Of a stretch of 20,408 bases of DNA, positions 15,000-20,408 are shown in pieces. The stretch spans positions 1 to 20,408 of the forward strand of contig CABJCJ010000038.1 of assembly GCA_902364065.1 (NCBI GenBank), given 5' to 3'. Below the pieces are notes generated by a model. It did not search any database. It had not been told where the DNA came from and saw only the letters and a list, made by a program, of their open reading frames with translations. This DNA comes from Veillonellaceae bacterium SB90 (lineage in GTDB: Bacteria; Bacillota; Negativicutes; Selenomonadales; Selenomonadaceae). Each line of letters starts with the position of its first letter. The stretch's first letter is position 1. The translations under genes and the position numbers were made by a program.

Positions 15000-15766
15000 C
15001 ACGACACCTCCACTTTTGCACCCGTTATATCACGCACGACTTCGCCGGCAATGATCAGGCCGACCACTGATGGCACAAACGAAATACTGCCCGGAACAGC
15101 CCGGCGCATATCACAGTTGCGCGCGCTGCCCGGCGGACAGATGCAGTTCTTGCCGCAGCCGCTCTGCTTCACGACAAGCGGCTTTTCCCGGGAATAGACG
15201 ACCTTGAGCTTCCGCACACGGTTTTCCTTGAGCTTTTTGCGCATGACACGCGCGAGCGGATCGACACTCGTCTTATAGATATCCGTGACCTCGAATTTTG
15301 TCGGGTCCAGCTTGTTGCCCGCGCCCATGCTGCAGATGATGGGGATGCCGCGGTCGCGGCACTGCAGGACCAGATTGATCTTGCCCGTCACCGTATCGAT
15401 GGCATCGACGACGTAGTCGTAATGCTGCTGGAAAAAGTCCGCCGCATGATCCGGCAGATAAAACGAATCGATCGTATCGACGACGGCCTGTGGATTGATA
15501 TCAAGGATCCTCGCCTTCATCGTCTCCGTCTTCTTCTTGCCAACCGTCCTGGACGTCGCATGAATCTGACGGTTGATGTTCGTCAGGCAGATGAGATCGT
15601 TGTCGATGAGGACGAGATGTCCGACACCAGCACGTGCAAGTCCCTCCGCCACGAACGAGCCGACGCCGCCCACACCGAAAATCGCCACGGTGCTGTTTGC
15701 CAGCTTCTTCATTCCTTCTTCTCCCAGCAGCAGCTCCGTGCGGGAAAACCGGCCTAATTTATTCAA
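14999..15766 (-). CDS. tcdA: tRNA threonylcarbamoyladenosine dehydratase TcdA
   Basis: TcdA (CsdL, YgdL) uses ATP to cyclise t6A at position 37 of ANN-decoding tRNAs into ct6A. The 255-residue protein is an E1/ThiF-type enzyme. The N-terminal FSRTELLLGEEGMKKL is typical. Next come the nucleotide-binding FGVGGVGSFVAEGLARAGVG (30-49) and LIDNDLICLTNINRQIHAT. The DAIDTVTGKINL block with the catalytic region ICSMGAGNKLDPT follows. A cysteine-rich stretch, CGKNCICPPGSARNC, lies before GSISFVPSVVGLIIAGEVV. Translation starts at a TTG (15766), with AAGGA about nine bases upstream; no ATG fits. It lies 25 bases behind the FtsZ-like gene and is coupled to gpsA. Confidence 0.93.
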   Translation of the reverse strand: MNKLGRFSRTELLLGEEGMKKLANSTVAIFGVGGVGSFVAEGLARAGVGHLVLIDNDLICLTNINRQIHATSRTVGKKKTETMKARILDINPQAVVDTIDSFYLPDHAADFFQQHYDYVVDAIDTVTGKINLVLQCRDRGIPIICSMGAGNKLDPTKFEVTDIYKTSVDPLARVMRKKLKENRVRKLKVVYSREKPLVVKQSGCGKNCICPPGSARNCDMRRAVPGSISFVPSVVGLIIAGEVVRDITGAKVEVS

Positions 15767-15791
15767 GATTCCATTTCCTTTCTGCTATGAT

Positions 15792-16943
15792 TCACTTTTT
15801 CTGCGAGTCTTCGGGACTGCCGTCTTCCTTCGTCAGGCGGAAGGCCGGGATGGCAAATGCTCCGGCAGGCCGCGCAGGCTGCGTCTTTGCCTGCATGAAG
15901 CCCGGCGTCTCAAGCGAGAACGCATTCTTCTTGACCTTGCTCTCGGGCACCTTGACCTCCGGCGTCTTCATCACCACACTGTCGGCAAAATCCGTTGCGA
16001 TGATGGTCGCCCGCACGTCGCCGCCGAGCGAATCATCGATAACCGTACCAAGGATGATGTTGACCTCGGGATCCGTGTGTTCGTAAATGTAACGCGTGGC
16101 CTCATCGACATCGTAAAGGCTCAGCGTCTTGTCTCCTGTCAGATTGAGGATGATGCCGCGCGCTCCTTCGAGGCTCTTGCTGATGAGCGGGCTGTCAACA
16201 GCCTGCTGGACGGCCTCCACGGCACTGCGCGCACTGCGGCCGATGCCGAGAAGCGCATCGCTGCTCTCGCTCTGGCGGAAAATCGTCGTAACATCGGCAA
16301 AATCGACGTTGATGACACCCGTCGTCAGGATGAGTTCGGCGATGCAGTTGATGGCCTGCAGCAGGATGTTGTCGGCGCACTCAAAGGCCTTGACCAGCGT
16401 CATATGACGGTTCTCCGGCAGTTTGAGCAAATTGTCGTTCGCCACGAGAATCAGGGCGTCCATCTGCGACTGCATCTTGATGAGCCCTTCATTGGCCAGA
16501 CGTTTCTTGCGGCTGCCCTCGAAGCTGAACGGCTGCGTCACGACGCCCACCGACAGCAGCCCGAGGTCGCGGGCGACACGCGCCACCACGGGAGCCGCGC
16601 CCGTGCCCGTGCCGCCGCCGAGTCCGGCGGTGATGAAGATGAGGTCCGCGCCGCTCATGGCATCGCGGATCTTGCCTTCCGCTTCCTTGGCTGCCTGCTC
16701 GCCGACAGCGATGTTGCCGCCCGTGCCGCGTCCCTTCGTCAGATCCTCGCCAATCTGCAGCGTATCCACGCCTGCATCGGCAGCCTGTGCCAGCTGCTTG
16801 GCATCGGTATTGATGGCGATGAGATCGATATCGAGCTCCTTGTGACGGCCCATGCGCATGAGGACGCTGTTGCCGCCGCCGCCTACGCCAAATACCTTGA
16901 TCTTCACTTTCGGCTTTATGATTGCTGTTTCGTCTGCTGCCAT
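15792..16943 (-). CDS. ftsZ: FtsZ-family tubulin-like GTPase, divergent
   Basis: FtsZ polymerises with GTP to form the division ring. This 383-residue protein has the tubulin signature GGGTGTG (109-115), the N-terminal glycine-rich loop GVGGGGNS (19-26), INTDA (44-48), PFSFEG (138-143) and the T7 loop NVDFADV (212-218) with Asp214 and Asp217, which activates GTP hydrolysis across the subunit interface. It departs from canonical FtsZ in RGTGGNIAVG (usually LGAGGNPEVG), SVLMRMGRH after the first loop, and a short C-terminal tail. A IPAFR-like motif (365-369) is followed by about 14 charged residues rather than ending the protein. It is not next to ftsA, murC or other division genes. It may be the only FtsZ or a second paralogue; the context favours a paralogue. 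The ATG at 16943 follows GAGGGG. Confidence 0.85.
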   Translation of the reverse strand: MAADETAIIKPKVKIKVFGVGGGGNSVLMRMGRHKELDIDLIAINTDAKQLAQAADAGVDTLQIGEDLTKGRGTGGNIAVGEQAAKEAEGKIRDAMSGADLIFITAGLGGGTGTGAAPVVARVARDLGLLSVGVVTQPFSFEGSRKKRLANEGLIKMQSQMDALILVANDNLLKLPENRHMTLVKAFECADNILLQAINCIAELILTTGVINVDFADVTTIFRQSESSDALLGIGRSARSAVEAVQQAVDSPLISKSLEGARGIILNLTGDKTLSLYDVDEATRYIYEHTDPEVNIILGTVIDDSLGGDVRATIIATDFADSVVMKTPEVKVPESKVKKNAFSLETPGFMQAKTQPARPAGAFAIPAFRLTKEDGSPEDSQKK

Positions 16944-17034
16944 GCGCCTCTACCCCTCTCATAATCCAGTCTTGTCATGATGTAATTCGCCATGGAAAAA
17001 AGATTTTCCTCCCTGTCTGCGCAATCCCCTACTT

Positions 17035-17071
17035 ATTATAAAGAGCAGGGCTGACAGGGCAGCTCTGCTCT
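17035..17071 (-). other. Hairpin plus TATAAT in the ftsZ-like leader
   Basis: In minus-strand RNA, AGAGCAG (17071-17065) pairs with CUGCUCU (17048-17042). An inner GCUG/CAGC helix forms after one mismatch, around a CCCUGU loop. The following UUAUAAUA is a weak U tract, and in DNA it reads TATAAT (17035-17040). It could be an attenuator in the leader of the FtsZ-like gene or a partial terminator. The TATAAT lacks a good -35 partner. Confidence 0.4.
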
Positions 17072-17101
17072 CGCGAATCATTTACTTTTCTTCATCGCAT
17101 C

Positions 17102-17161
17102 TCAGTGAAAGAGAAGCACAGCCAGGCAGGCCAGGACAATCTTCAAGCTATCCAGCTTCAC
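17102..17161 (-). CDS. Possible 19-residue hydrophobic peptide in the ftsZ-like leader
   Basis: A GTG at 17161 opens a frame reading M-K-L-D-S-L-K-I-V, then a hydrophobic run ending in LLFH and a TGA. AAGGA lies about 11 bases upstream. The GTG overlaps the stop of an even shorter frame of 10 codons that begins ATGAAG, in the form GTGA. The composition (charged start, then 11 hydrophobic residues) is that of a tiny membrane peptide or leader peptide. At this length chance is a real explanation. Confidence 0.2.
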   Translation of the reverse strand: MKLDSLKIVLACLAVLLFH

Positions 17162-17195
17162 CTAAAAACACTTCCTTGTACATTCTTCATTCCAA

Positions 17196-17216
17196 ACGGA
17201 CAAATGCATTGTCCGT
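17196..17216. repeat. 8-bp inverted repeat early in the ftsZ-like leader
   Basis: ACGGACAA (17196-17203) and its complement (17209-17216) surround a 5-base loop, 19 bases downstream of the -10 at 17235-17240 on the minus strand. Without a U tract it is a poor terminator. It could be an operator or a 5' stabilising hairpin. Confidence 0.5.
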
Positions 17217-17234
17217 AACAATTTGACAAGTACG

Positions 17235-17263
17235 ATTATACAATGAAGCGGGAGATTTTTCAA
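17235..17263 (-). promoter_or_regulatory. Promoter for the FtsZ-like/tcdA/gpsA group
   Basis: On the minus strand, TTGAAA (17258-17263) and a perfect TATAAT (17235-17240) are 17 bases apart. The -35 overlaps the stop codon of the EamA transporter. The predicted start near 17228 gives an unusually long leader of about 285 bases before the FtsZ-like ATG. Confidence 0.7.
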
Positions 17264-18150
17264 GCAGAACGATGCGTCTTGGCGAGGACAGGTCCAAGCT
17301 GCGTGACAATCATGCCCGAAAGCATCAGCAGACAGCCGAGGACCTGCAGCGGCGCCATCGTCTCGCCGAGGATCAGCCAGCTCGAAACGGCTCCGAACAC
17401 GGCCTCAAAGCTCATGATGATGGCCGCCTGACTCGGCTCCGCGTACTTCTGTCCCACGATCTGCAGCGTGAAGGCCACACCGGCCGACATGACGCCGCCG
17501 TAGAAAATCGCAAACCAGGCATCGGCGAAAGCCATTGGCGTCGCCGTTTCAAAACACAGGGCACAGATTACGCTGCCCAGCGTGCAAACACCGATCTGCG
17601 TCGTCGAGAGTTCAATGGGATCCACGAGACAGGCGAAACGATCGATGAAGAGGATGTGCGCCGTCCAGAAGAGCGCGCTGATGAAGACCAGCATATCGCC
17701 GAAGCTCAGATCCATCGAGCCGTGGATGGAAAGGTAATAGAGGCCGACCAGTGCCAGGACGGCACCAATCCAGTTCTCGATGCGGATCCGGCTGCCGAGG
17801 AAGGCCGCACCAATCGGCACGAAGATGATGTAAAGTGCCGTGATGAACGCCGTCTTGCCGGCCGTCGTATAGAGCATGGCAACCTGCTGGAAAGACGTCG
17901 CCAGGAACATGATGCAGCCGGCCCCGAGCCCGGCTTTCCAGCCGGGATGATACGTGCCCGCGCGCCTGGCTGCCTGCCGCGGGCCGCGCCATACAAACCA
18001 CAGGCCGGCCAGGAACAGGAAGCCGAGCGCGTAGCGCGCCGCTGCGTACGAAAACGGCCCCAGGCCATCCATGCCCACCATCTGCGCCACGAACGTCGTG
18101 CCCCAGATGAATGCTGCCAGCAGCAGCATAAAGTTGCCGCGTACATGCAT
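17260..18150 (-). CDS. EamA/DMT-superfamily transporter (drug/metabolite exporter)
   Basis: This 296-residue membrane protein has about ten predicted helices in two EamA repeats. Repeat one begins FMLLLAAFIWGTTFVAQMVG, with the family's WGxxF motif. Repeat two starts near FGDMLVFISALFWTAHILFIDR and ends with EPSQAAIIMSFEAVFGAVSSWLILGE, a classic EamA signature. Such proteins usually export amino acids or other metabolites by proton exchange; the substrate cannot be read from the sequence. The ATG at 18150 follows GGAGG by seven bases; a start at 18168 would overlap that site. It has its own promoter and lies behind the terminator of the permease gene. No strong terminator follows directly, so some transcripts may enter the ftsZ-like leader. 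Confidence 0.92.
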   Translation of the reverse strand: MHVRGNFMLLLAAFIWGTTFVAQMVGMDGLGPFSYAAARYALGFLFLAGLWFVWRGPRQAARRAGTYHPGWKAGLGAGCIMFLATSFQQVAMLYTTAGKTAFITALYIIFVPIGAAFLGSRIRIENWIGAVLALVGLYYLSIHGSMDLSFGDMLVFISALFWTAHILFIDRFACLVDPIELSTTQIGVCTLGSVICALCFETATPMAFADAWFAIFYGGVMSAGVAFTLQIVGQKYAEPSQAAIIMSFEAVFGAVSSWLILGETMAPLQVLGCLLMLSGMIVTQLGPVLAKTHRSA

Positions 18151-18204
18151 GATACCGCCTCCTTGCACAAAACAATTAAATAAACTATCAAAAACTGTAT
18201 CTTT

Positions 18205-18233
18205 ATTCTAACATGGATGTGTCCGCTCAGCAA
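18205..18233 (-). promoter_or_regulatory. Putative promoter of the EamA transporter gene
   Basis: On the minus strand, TTGCTG (18228-18233) and TAGAAT (18205-18210) are 17 bases apart; the -35 is weak. An imperfect inverted repeat GATGTGTCC/GGACGCATC (18214-18240) flanks the -35, which falls in its centre, so a regulator could bind here. Confidence 0.5.
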
Positions 18234-18246
18234 GGACGCATCCGTC

Positions 18247-18278
18247 AAAAAAAGACACGCAGGAACATTGCGCGTCTT
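18247..18278 (-). terminator. Terminator after the GntP-like permease
   Basis: In minus-strand RNA, AAGACGCGCA (18278-18269) pairs with UGCGUGUCUU (18261-18252), a 10-bp stem with one G-U around a 7-base loop, followed by seven Us in all (18253-18247). It lies 17 bases past the stop codon. Confidence 0.92.
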
Positions 18279-18294
18279 CAACGGGAAAGGCAAA

Positions 18295-19755
18295 TCAGGC
18301 CAGGCCTGTCGCCATATAGAACAGGATACAGAGGAACGGCACGAAGAACTTGAGGCCCATGACGACGGCAATATCGTAATACGAGTCGTGATGGGTAAGC
18401 CCGCAGATGGCGAGCAGCGTTACGAGCGCGCCGCAGTGAGGAACCGGATCGATGCCGACAGAAGCAATGGCCGTGATGCGGTGCAGGACCTCCAACGGGA
18501 TGCCGGCTGCCTGCGCCATGGCCGCCCACTGATCGCCGAGCATCGAGAGCGCGATGGTCAGGCCGCCCGAAGCCGATCCCGTGATACCGGCCATGATGTT
18601 CGTCGTGATGACGGCCGAGAGCAGCGGGCCAAAGGAATCAGCAATGCCGATGAGCATCTGCGTGACCGGCACGAACCCCGGCAAGCTCGTGAGGACGCAG
18701 CCGAAAGCATAGCCGGAGGCCACGTTGAGGACAGCCGTAGCCGAAGAAACGGCCGCGTAGTTGATTGGTGCGAGGAAGCCGTCCATGACGATGAAGCGCT
18801 TGCGTCCGATGAACGCCGCCACAAAACTGCTGATGATGAGCGCGACGCTGATGGACCAGATGGCCGAAACCTTACCGACATTGGCCGCAATCAAGCTGAG
18901 CTTGAGCGGCAGAAACACCTCGAGTGCATCCTCTGCCCAGTGGAATCCCCAGTCCCAATGGAACGGGTTCGACAGGATGATGTTGATGCCGATGACCATC
19001 GCGAGCGGCAGCAGCGCCCAGTACCACGGGATGCGGATCTTGGGTTTCGGCTTGATGCGGCTGCCCTCTACATGGCGGCCATAGCCTTCGCCCCTGGCCT
19101 TGAGCTGTTTCGCGCGGTGCGTGACCCAGCCCCAGCCGATGAGCAGGAACAGCAGCGAGGCAAACAAGCCGATGATTGGCGCCGACCAGGTGCTCGTCGA
19201 GAAATACGAGGACGGGATGATGTTCTGGATCTGCGGGGTACCCGGCAGGGAAACCATGGCAAAGGAAAAGATACCGGCCCAGAGCGTCGCGGGCAGCAGA
19301 CGCTTCGGGATGTCCGCCTTGCGGAACACCACGGCGCCGAAGGGATACATGACGAAGGCGACAACGAAGACCGACAGGCCGCCGTACGTCAGCGCACCGC
19401 AGCCGAGCAGCACCGCGAGGACCGCGCGCTTCTCACCGAGCACCTCCACAATCTTGGCCGCCACGGAAGAAGCCAGGCCGCCCTTTTCCATCAGGCGGGC
19501 GAAGACCGCACCGAACAGGAAGATCGGGTAATACGTCTTGGTGTATTCGGCCAGGCGTGTCATGTACAGCTCACTGTAGACGGGCAGCACGCCAAAGACG
19601 CTGGCCAGTGCAGCCAGACCGGCAAAAAATGGTGCGATCAGGATGATGGACCAGCCGCGGTATGCGAAGTACATCAAGCCGATGAGCGCTGCTGCAATAC
19701 ATAATGCTTCTAACAGACAAATCGTCTCCTTTCCTTCCCTGCTCCACGCAGACAT
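18295..19755 (-). CDS. GntP-family-like permease under a cobalamin riboswitch
   Basis: This is a polytopic membrane protein with about 12 hydrophobic segments. The C-terminal half has blocks typical of GntP-type carboxylate/gluconate permeases: ITGSASGGLTIALSML, IPLEVLHRITAIASVGIDPVPHCGA and LLAICGLTHHDSYYDI. An N-terminal YPIFLFGAVFARLMEKGG block agrees. Likely substrates are organic or sugar acids with a cation, but the exact one is unknown. The start is uncertain. The only upstream ATG (19755) touches the U run of a terminator and has no ribosome binding site. A strong AGGAAAGGAG ends at 19726, and the family-like N terminus (LLEALCIAAAL) points to an unusual CTG start at 19716 (about 474 residues). 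The 560-base leader holds a B12 riboswitch and two terminators. Confidence 0.8.
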   Translation of the reverse strand: MSAWSREGKETICLLEALCIAAALIGLMYFAYRGWSIILIAPFFAGLAALASVFGVLPVYSELYMTRLAEYTKTYYPIFLFGAVFARLMEKGGLASSVAAKIVEVLGEKRAVLAVLLGCGALTYGGLSVFVVAFVMYPFGAVVFRKADIPKRLLPATLWAGIFSFAMVSLPGTPQIQNIIPSSYFSTSTWSAPIIGLFASLLFLLIGWGWVTHRAKQLKARGEGYGRHVEGSRIKPKPKIRIPWYWALLPLAMVIGINIILSNPFHWDWGFHWAEDALEVFLPLKLSLIAANVGKVSAIWSISVALIISSFVAAFIGRKRFIVMDGFLAPINYAAVSSATAVLNVASGYAFGCVLTSLPGFVPVTQMLIGIADSFGPLLSAVITTNIMAGITGSASGGLTIALSMLGDQWAAMAQAAGIPLEVLHRITAIASVGIDPVPHCGALVTLLAICGLTHHDSYYDIAVVMGLKFFVPFLCILFYMATGLA

Positions 19756-19791
19756 AAAAAAAGCCGCCGGATAACAGCTTCAGCCGGCAGC
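19756..19791 (-). terminator. Second leader terminator, immediately before the permease frame
   Basis: In minus-strand RNA, GCUGCCGG (19791-19784) pairs with CCGGCGGC (19770-19763) around a 13-base loop and is followed by seven Us (19762-19756). It is the last barrier before the permease ribosome binding site. Confidence 0.8.
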
Positions 19792-19968
19792 TCCGGGAGT
19801 ATCATGATGCAATCCGGCACAGGACCGGATGACAACGGCTGAAAAAGATGACGCTGACTACGGGAGCCAGCGCCACAGCGGCAAGCCTGCCGCCAAAAAA
19901 CAGAACTGAATGAAACTGTATGAGCAATGCTTTCTCCCTGCCAGAGGCGGGAAGAAAAACCTTTCGCC
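19792..19968 (-). other. Hairpin-rich leader segment of unknown role
   Basis: Between the two leader terminators the minus-strand RNA can form several local hairpins. Examples are CTTCCCGCC/GGCAGGGAG near 19938-19957, GCGGC/GCCGC near 19873-19888 and ATCCGG/CCGGAT near 19810-19829. No open frame with a ribosome binding site or known family is convincing. I recognise no second known aptamer. Confidence 0.4.
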
Positions 19969-20006
19969 AAAAAAAGCCCTTCCTGCGCCGCGCGCGGGAA
20001 GAGCTT
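19969..20006 (-). terminator. First leader terminator after the cobalamin aptamer
   Basis: In minus-strand RNA, AAGCUCUUCC (20006-19997) pairs with GGAAGGGCUU (19983-19974), a 10-bp stem with one G-U, followed by a U run (19973-19969). It lies about 58 bases past the aptamer, the usual place for a riboswitch-controlled terminator. Confidence 0.88.
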
Positions 20007-20063
20007 GCCTGTTCTGACATCCGGTATGCCCTGTCCAGGACATGCCGCAAAATCCCCATCCCC

Positions 20064-20245
20064 ATCACTCGCAGGTCTAACGGTGATTGTCAATCAGGCA
20101 GTTCTCCTGGCTCCAGGTCATTGCTCCTCTGCGCCTTCCCAGGGTTTCCCCCAGTGACATATATACAGATTCACTCGCTGCTACAGTGGCGGGACCGCTC
20201 CGGACTATACCGGACTTCCCTATTAAGTCTTTCGACACCTGATCC
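20064..20245 (-). promoter_or_regulatory. Cobalamin riboswitch upstream of the GntP-like permease
   Basis: The minus strand shows CAGGTGTCG near 20232-20240, AATAGGGAAGTCCGG, and GGAGCGGTCCCGCCACTGTA near 20182-20201. GTCACTGGG near 20152-20160 and the B12 box AGCCAGGAGAACTGCCTG (20095-20112) follow. The P13 hairpin ATCAC/GTGAT (20083-20087 with 20064-20068) displays GACCTG, able to pair with GGTC of the L5 region. The core is intact, so it should bind cobalamin. A terminator follows. Confidence 0.95.
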
Positions 20246-20283
20246 AACCTTATGTAATTCGCGAGAATCAACTCACGACATTT

Positions 20284-20312
20284 ATTATATTATTGTTTAT
20301 TTTTATTGTCAA
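20284..20312 (-). promoter_or_regulatory. Consensus promoter of the permease riboswitch
   Basis: On the minus strand, TTGACA (20307-20312) and TATAAT (20284-20289) are 17 bases apart, a perfect sigma-A match with an AT-only spacer apart from one C. The start is expected near 20276, about 30 bases before the first aptamer block. The putative IS end lies 34 bases further upstream. Confidence 0.85.
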
Positions 20313-20345
20313 TCTGTAAAATAAAAATTCACCGATAAAAGAATA

Positions 20346-20408
20346 GTCAACTACCCGCGACTGAAGCCGCGAGCTTGAGGGAATCTTTCGATACCTCAAT
20401 TTGCTTAG
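20346..20408 (-). mobile_element. Right-end hairpins of an IS200/IS605-type (TnpB) element, cut by the window edge
   Basis: Read on the minus strand, TTGAGG/CCTCAA (20375-20399) forms one hairpin. A second, CTCGCG/CGCGGG (20354-20373) with loop GCTTCAGT, follows and runs into GTAGTTGAC (20346-20354). This layout, a GC-rich hairpin with a CTTCAG-type loop followed by GTAGTTGAC, is familiar from right ends of IS200/IS605 and TnpB-only elements, where it overlaps the 3' scaffold of the guide (omega) RNA. On that reading tnpB lies to the right, outside the window, on the minus strand. Recognition is from memory of such ends. Confidence 0.5.

Noticed and set aside
16887..16962. Small frame starting ATGGCGAATTAC just before and overlapping the FtsZ-like start
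   Set aside because: The nearest GGAGG is about 14 bases away, too far for good initiation, and the encoded 24 residues show no feature.
18217..19704. Long plus-strand open frame of about 495 codons opposite the permease
   Set aside because: The highly charged, repetitive composition is an artefact of reading the complement of a membrane-protein gene; no start signal or homology is apparent.
19802..20068. Minus-strand frame of 88 codons between the second riboswitch and the permease
   Set aside because: It runs straight through the terminator hairpin at 19969-20006 and its U run, and its ATG lies in the aptamer's P13 element without a ribosome binding site.
1..20408. CRISPR arrays, tRNA genes, prophage genes, toxin-antitoxin pairs
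   Set aside because: I looked for regular direct repeats, tRNA cloverleaf patterns and recognisable short gene pairs and found none. The structured stretches are explained by riboswitches, the T-box, terminators or the putative IS end.

Overview
The window looks like a chromosomal segment of a diderm Firmicute of the class Negativicutes, most likely Selenomonadaceae (a Selenomonas or Mitsuokella relative). This is inferred from moderately high GC, the Firmicutes order carD-yacL-ispD-ispF-cysE-cysS-mrnC-thyX-rlmB-sigH, a tRNA-Cys T-box leader, cobalamin riboswitches, and GGAGG-type ribosome binding sites. No database search was possible. All genes but one are on the minus strand, so the window reads right to left.

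Layout in transcription order from the right edge. The hairpin end of what looks like an IS200/IS605 (TnpB-type) element lies at the edge (20346-20408). A consensus promoter and a cobalamin riboswitch follow. Next is a long, hairpin-rich leader with two terminators, and then a GntP-like permease whose start codon is unclear. Then come an EamA/DMT exporter and a 316-base leader with its own promoter. That leader precedes a divergent FtsZ-like protein, followed by tcdA and gpsA, which ends in a terminator. A histidine kinase and an OmpR-type response regulator come next. They converge across a bidirectional terminator on the only plus-strand gene, a membrane-anchored PepSY protein. The PepSY promoter carries a direct repeat that matches the enterobacterial PhoP box.

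The left half is a housekeeping region. carD has two tandem extended -10 promoters and ends in a terminator whose loop holds the -10 of the next promoter. That promoter drives yacL-ispD-ispF. A tRNA-Cys T-box then controls cysE-cysS-mrnC-thyX-rlmB, which are tightly packed and overlapping. sigH has its own promoter. A second cobalamin riboswitch with a clear terminator controls cbiK, a cobaltochelatase with a signal peptide. A small YbjN-like gene ends at a terminator. The extreme left holds two consensus promoters in tandem that fire out of the window, probably at an rRNA (or tRNA) operon.

Functionally the window joins translation and RNA maturation (cysS, mrnC, rlmB, tcdA), thymidylate and isoprenoid synthesis (thyX, ispD, ispF), cysteine supply (cysE), stress/growth regulators (sigH, carD), cobalamin-linked cobalt chelation and transport, and envelope sensing (two-component system plus PepSY). 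I see no CRISPR array, tRNA, complete rRNA or phage gene. The least explained elements are the B12-riboswitch/permease leader, the FtsZ-like gene with its leader, and the PhoP-box-like PepSY promoter.
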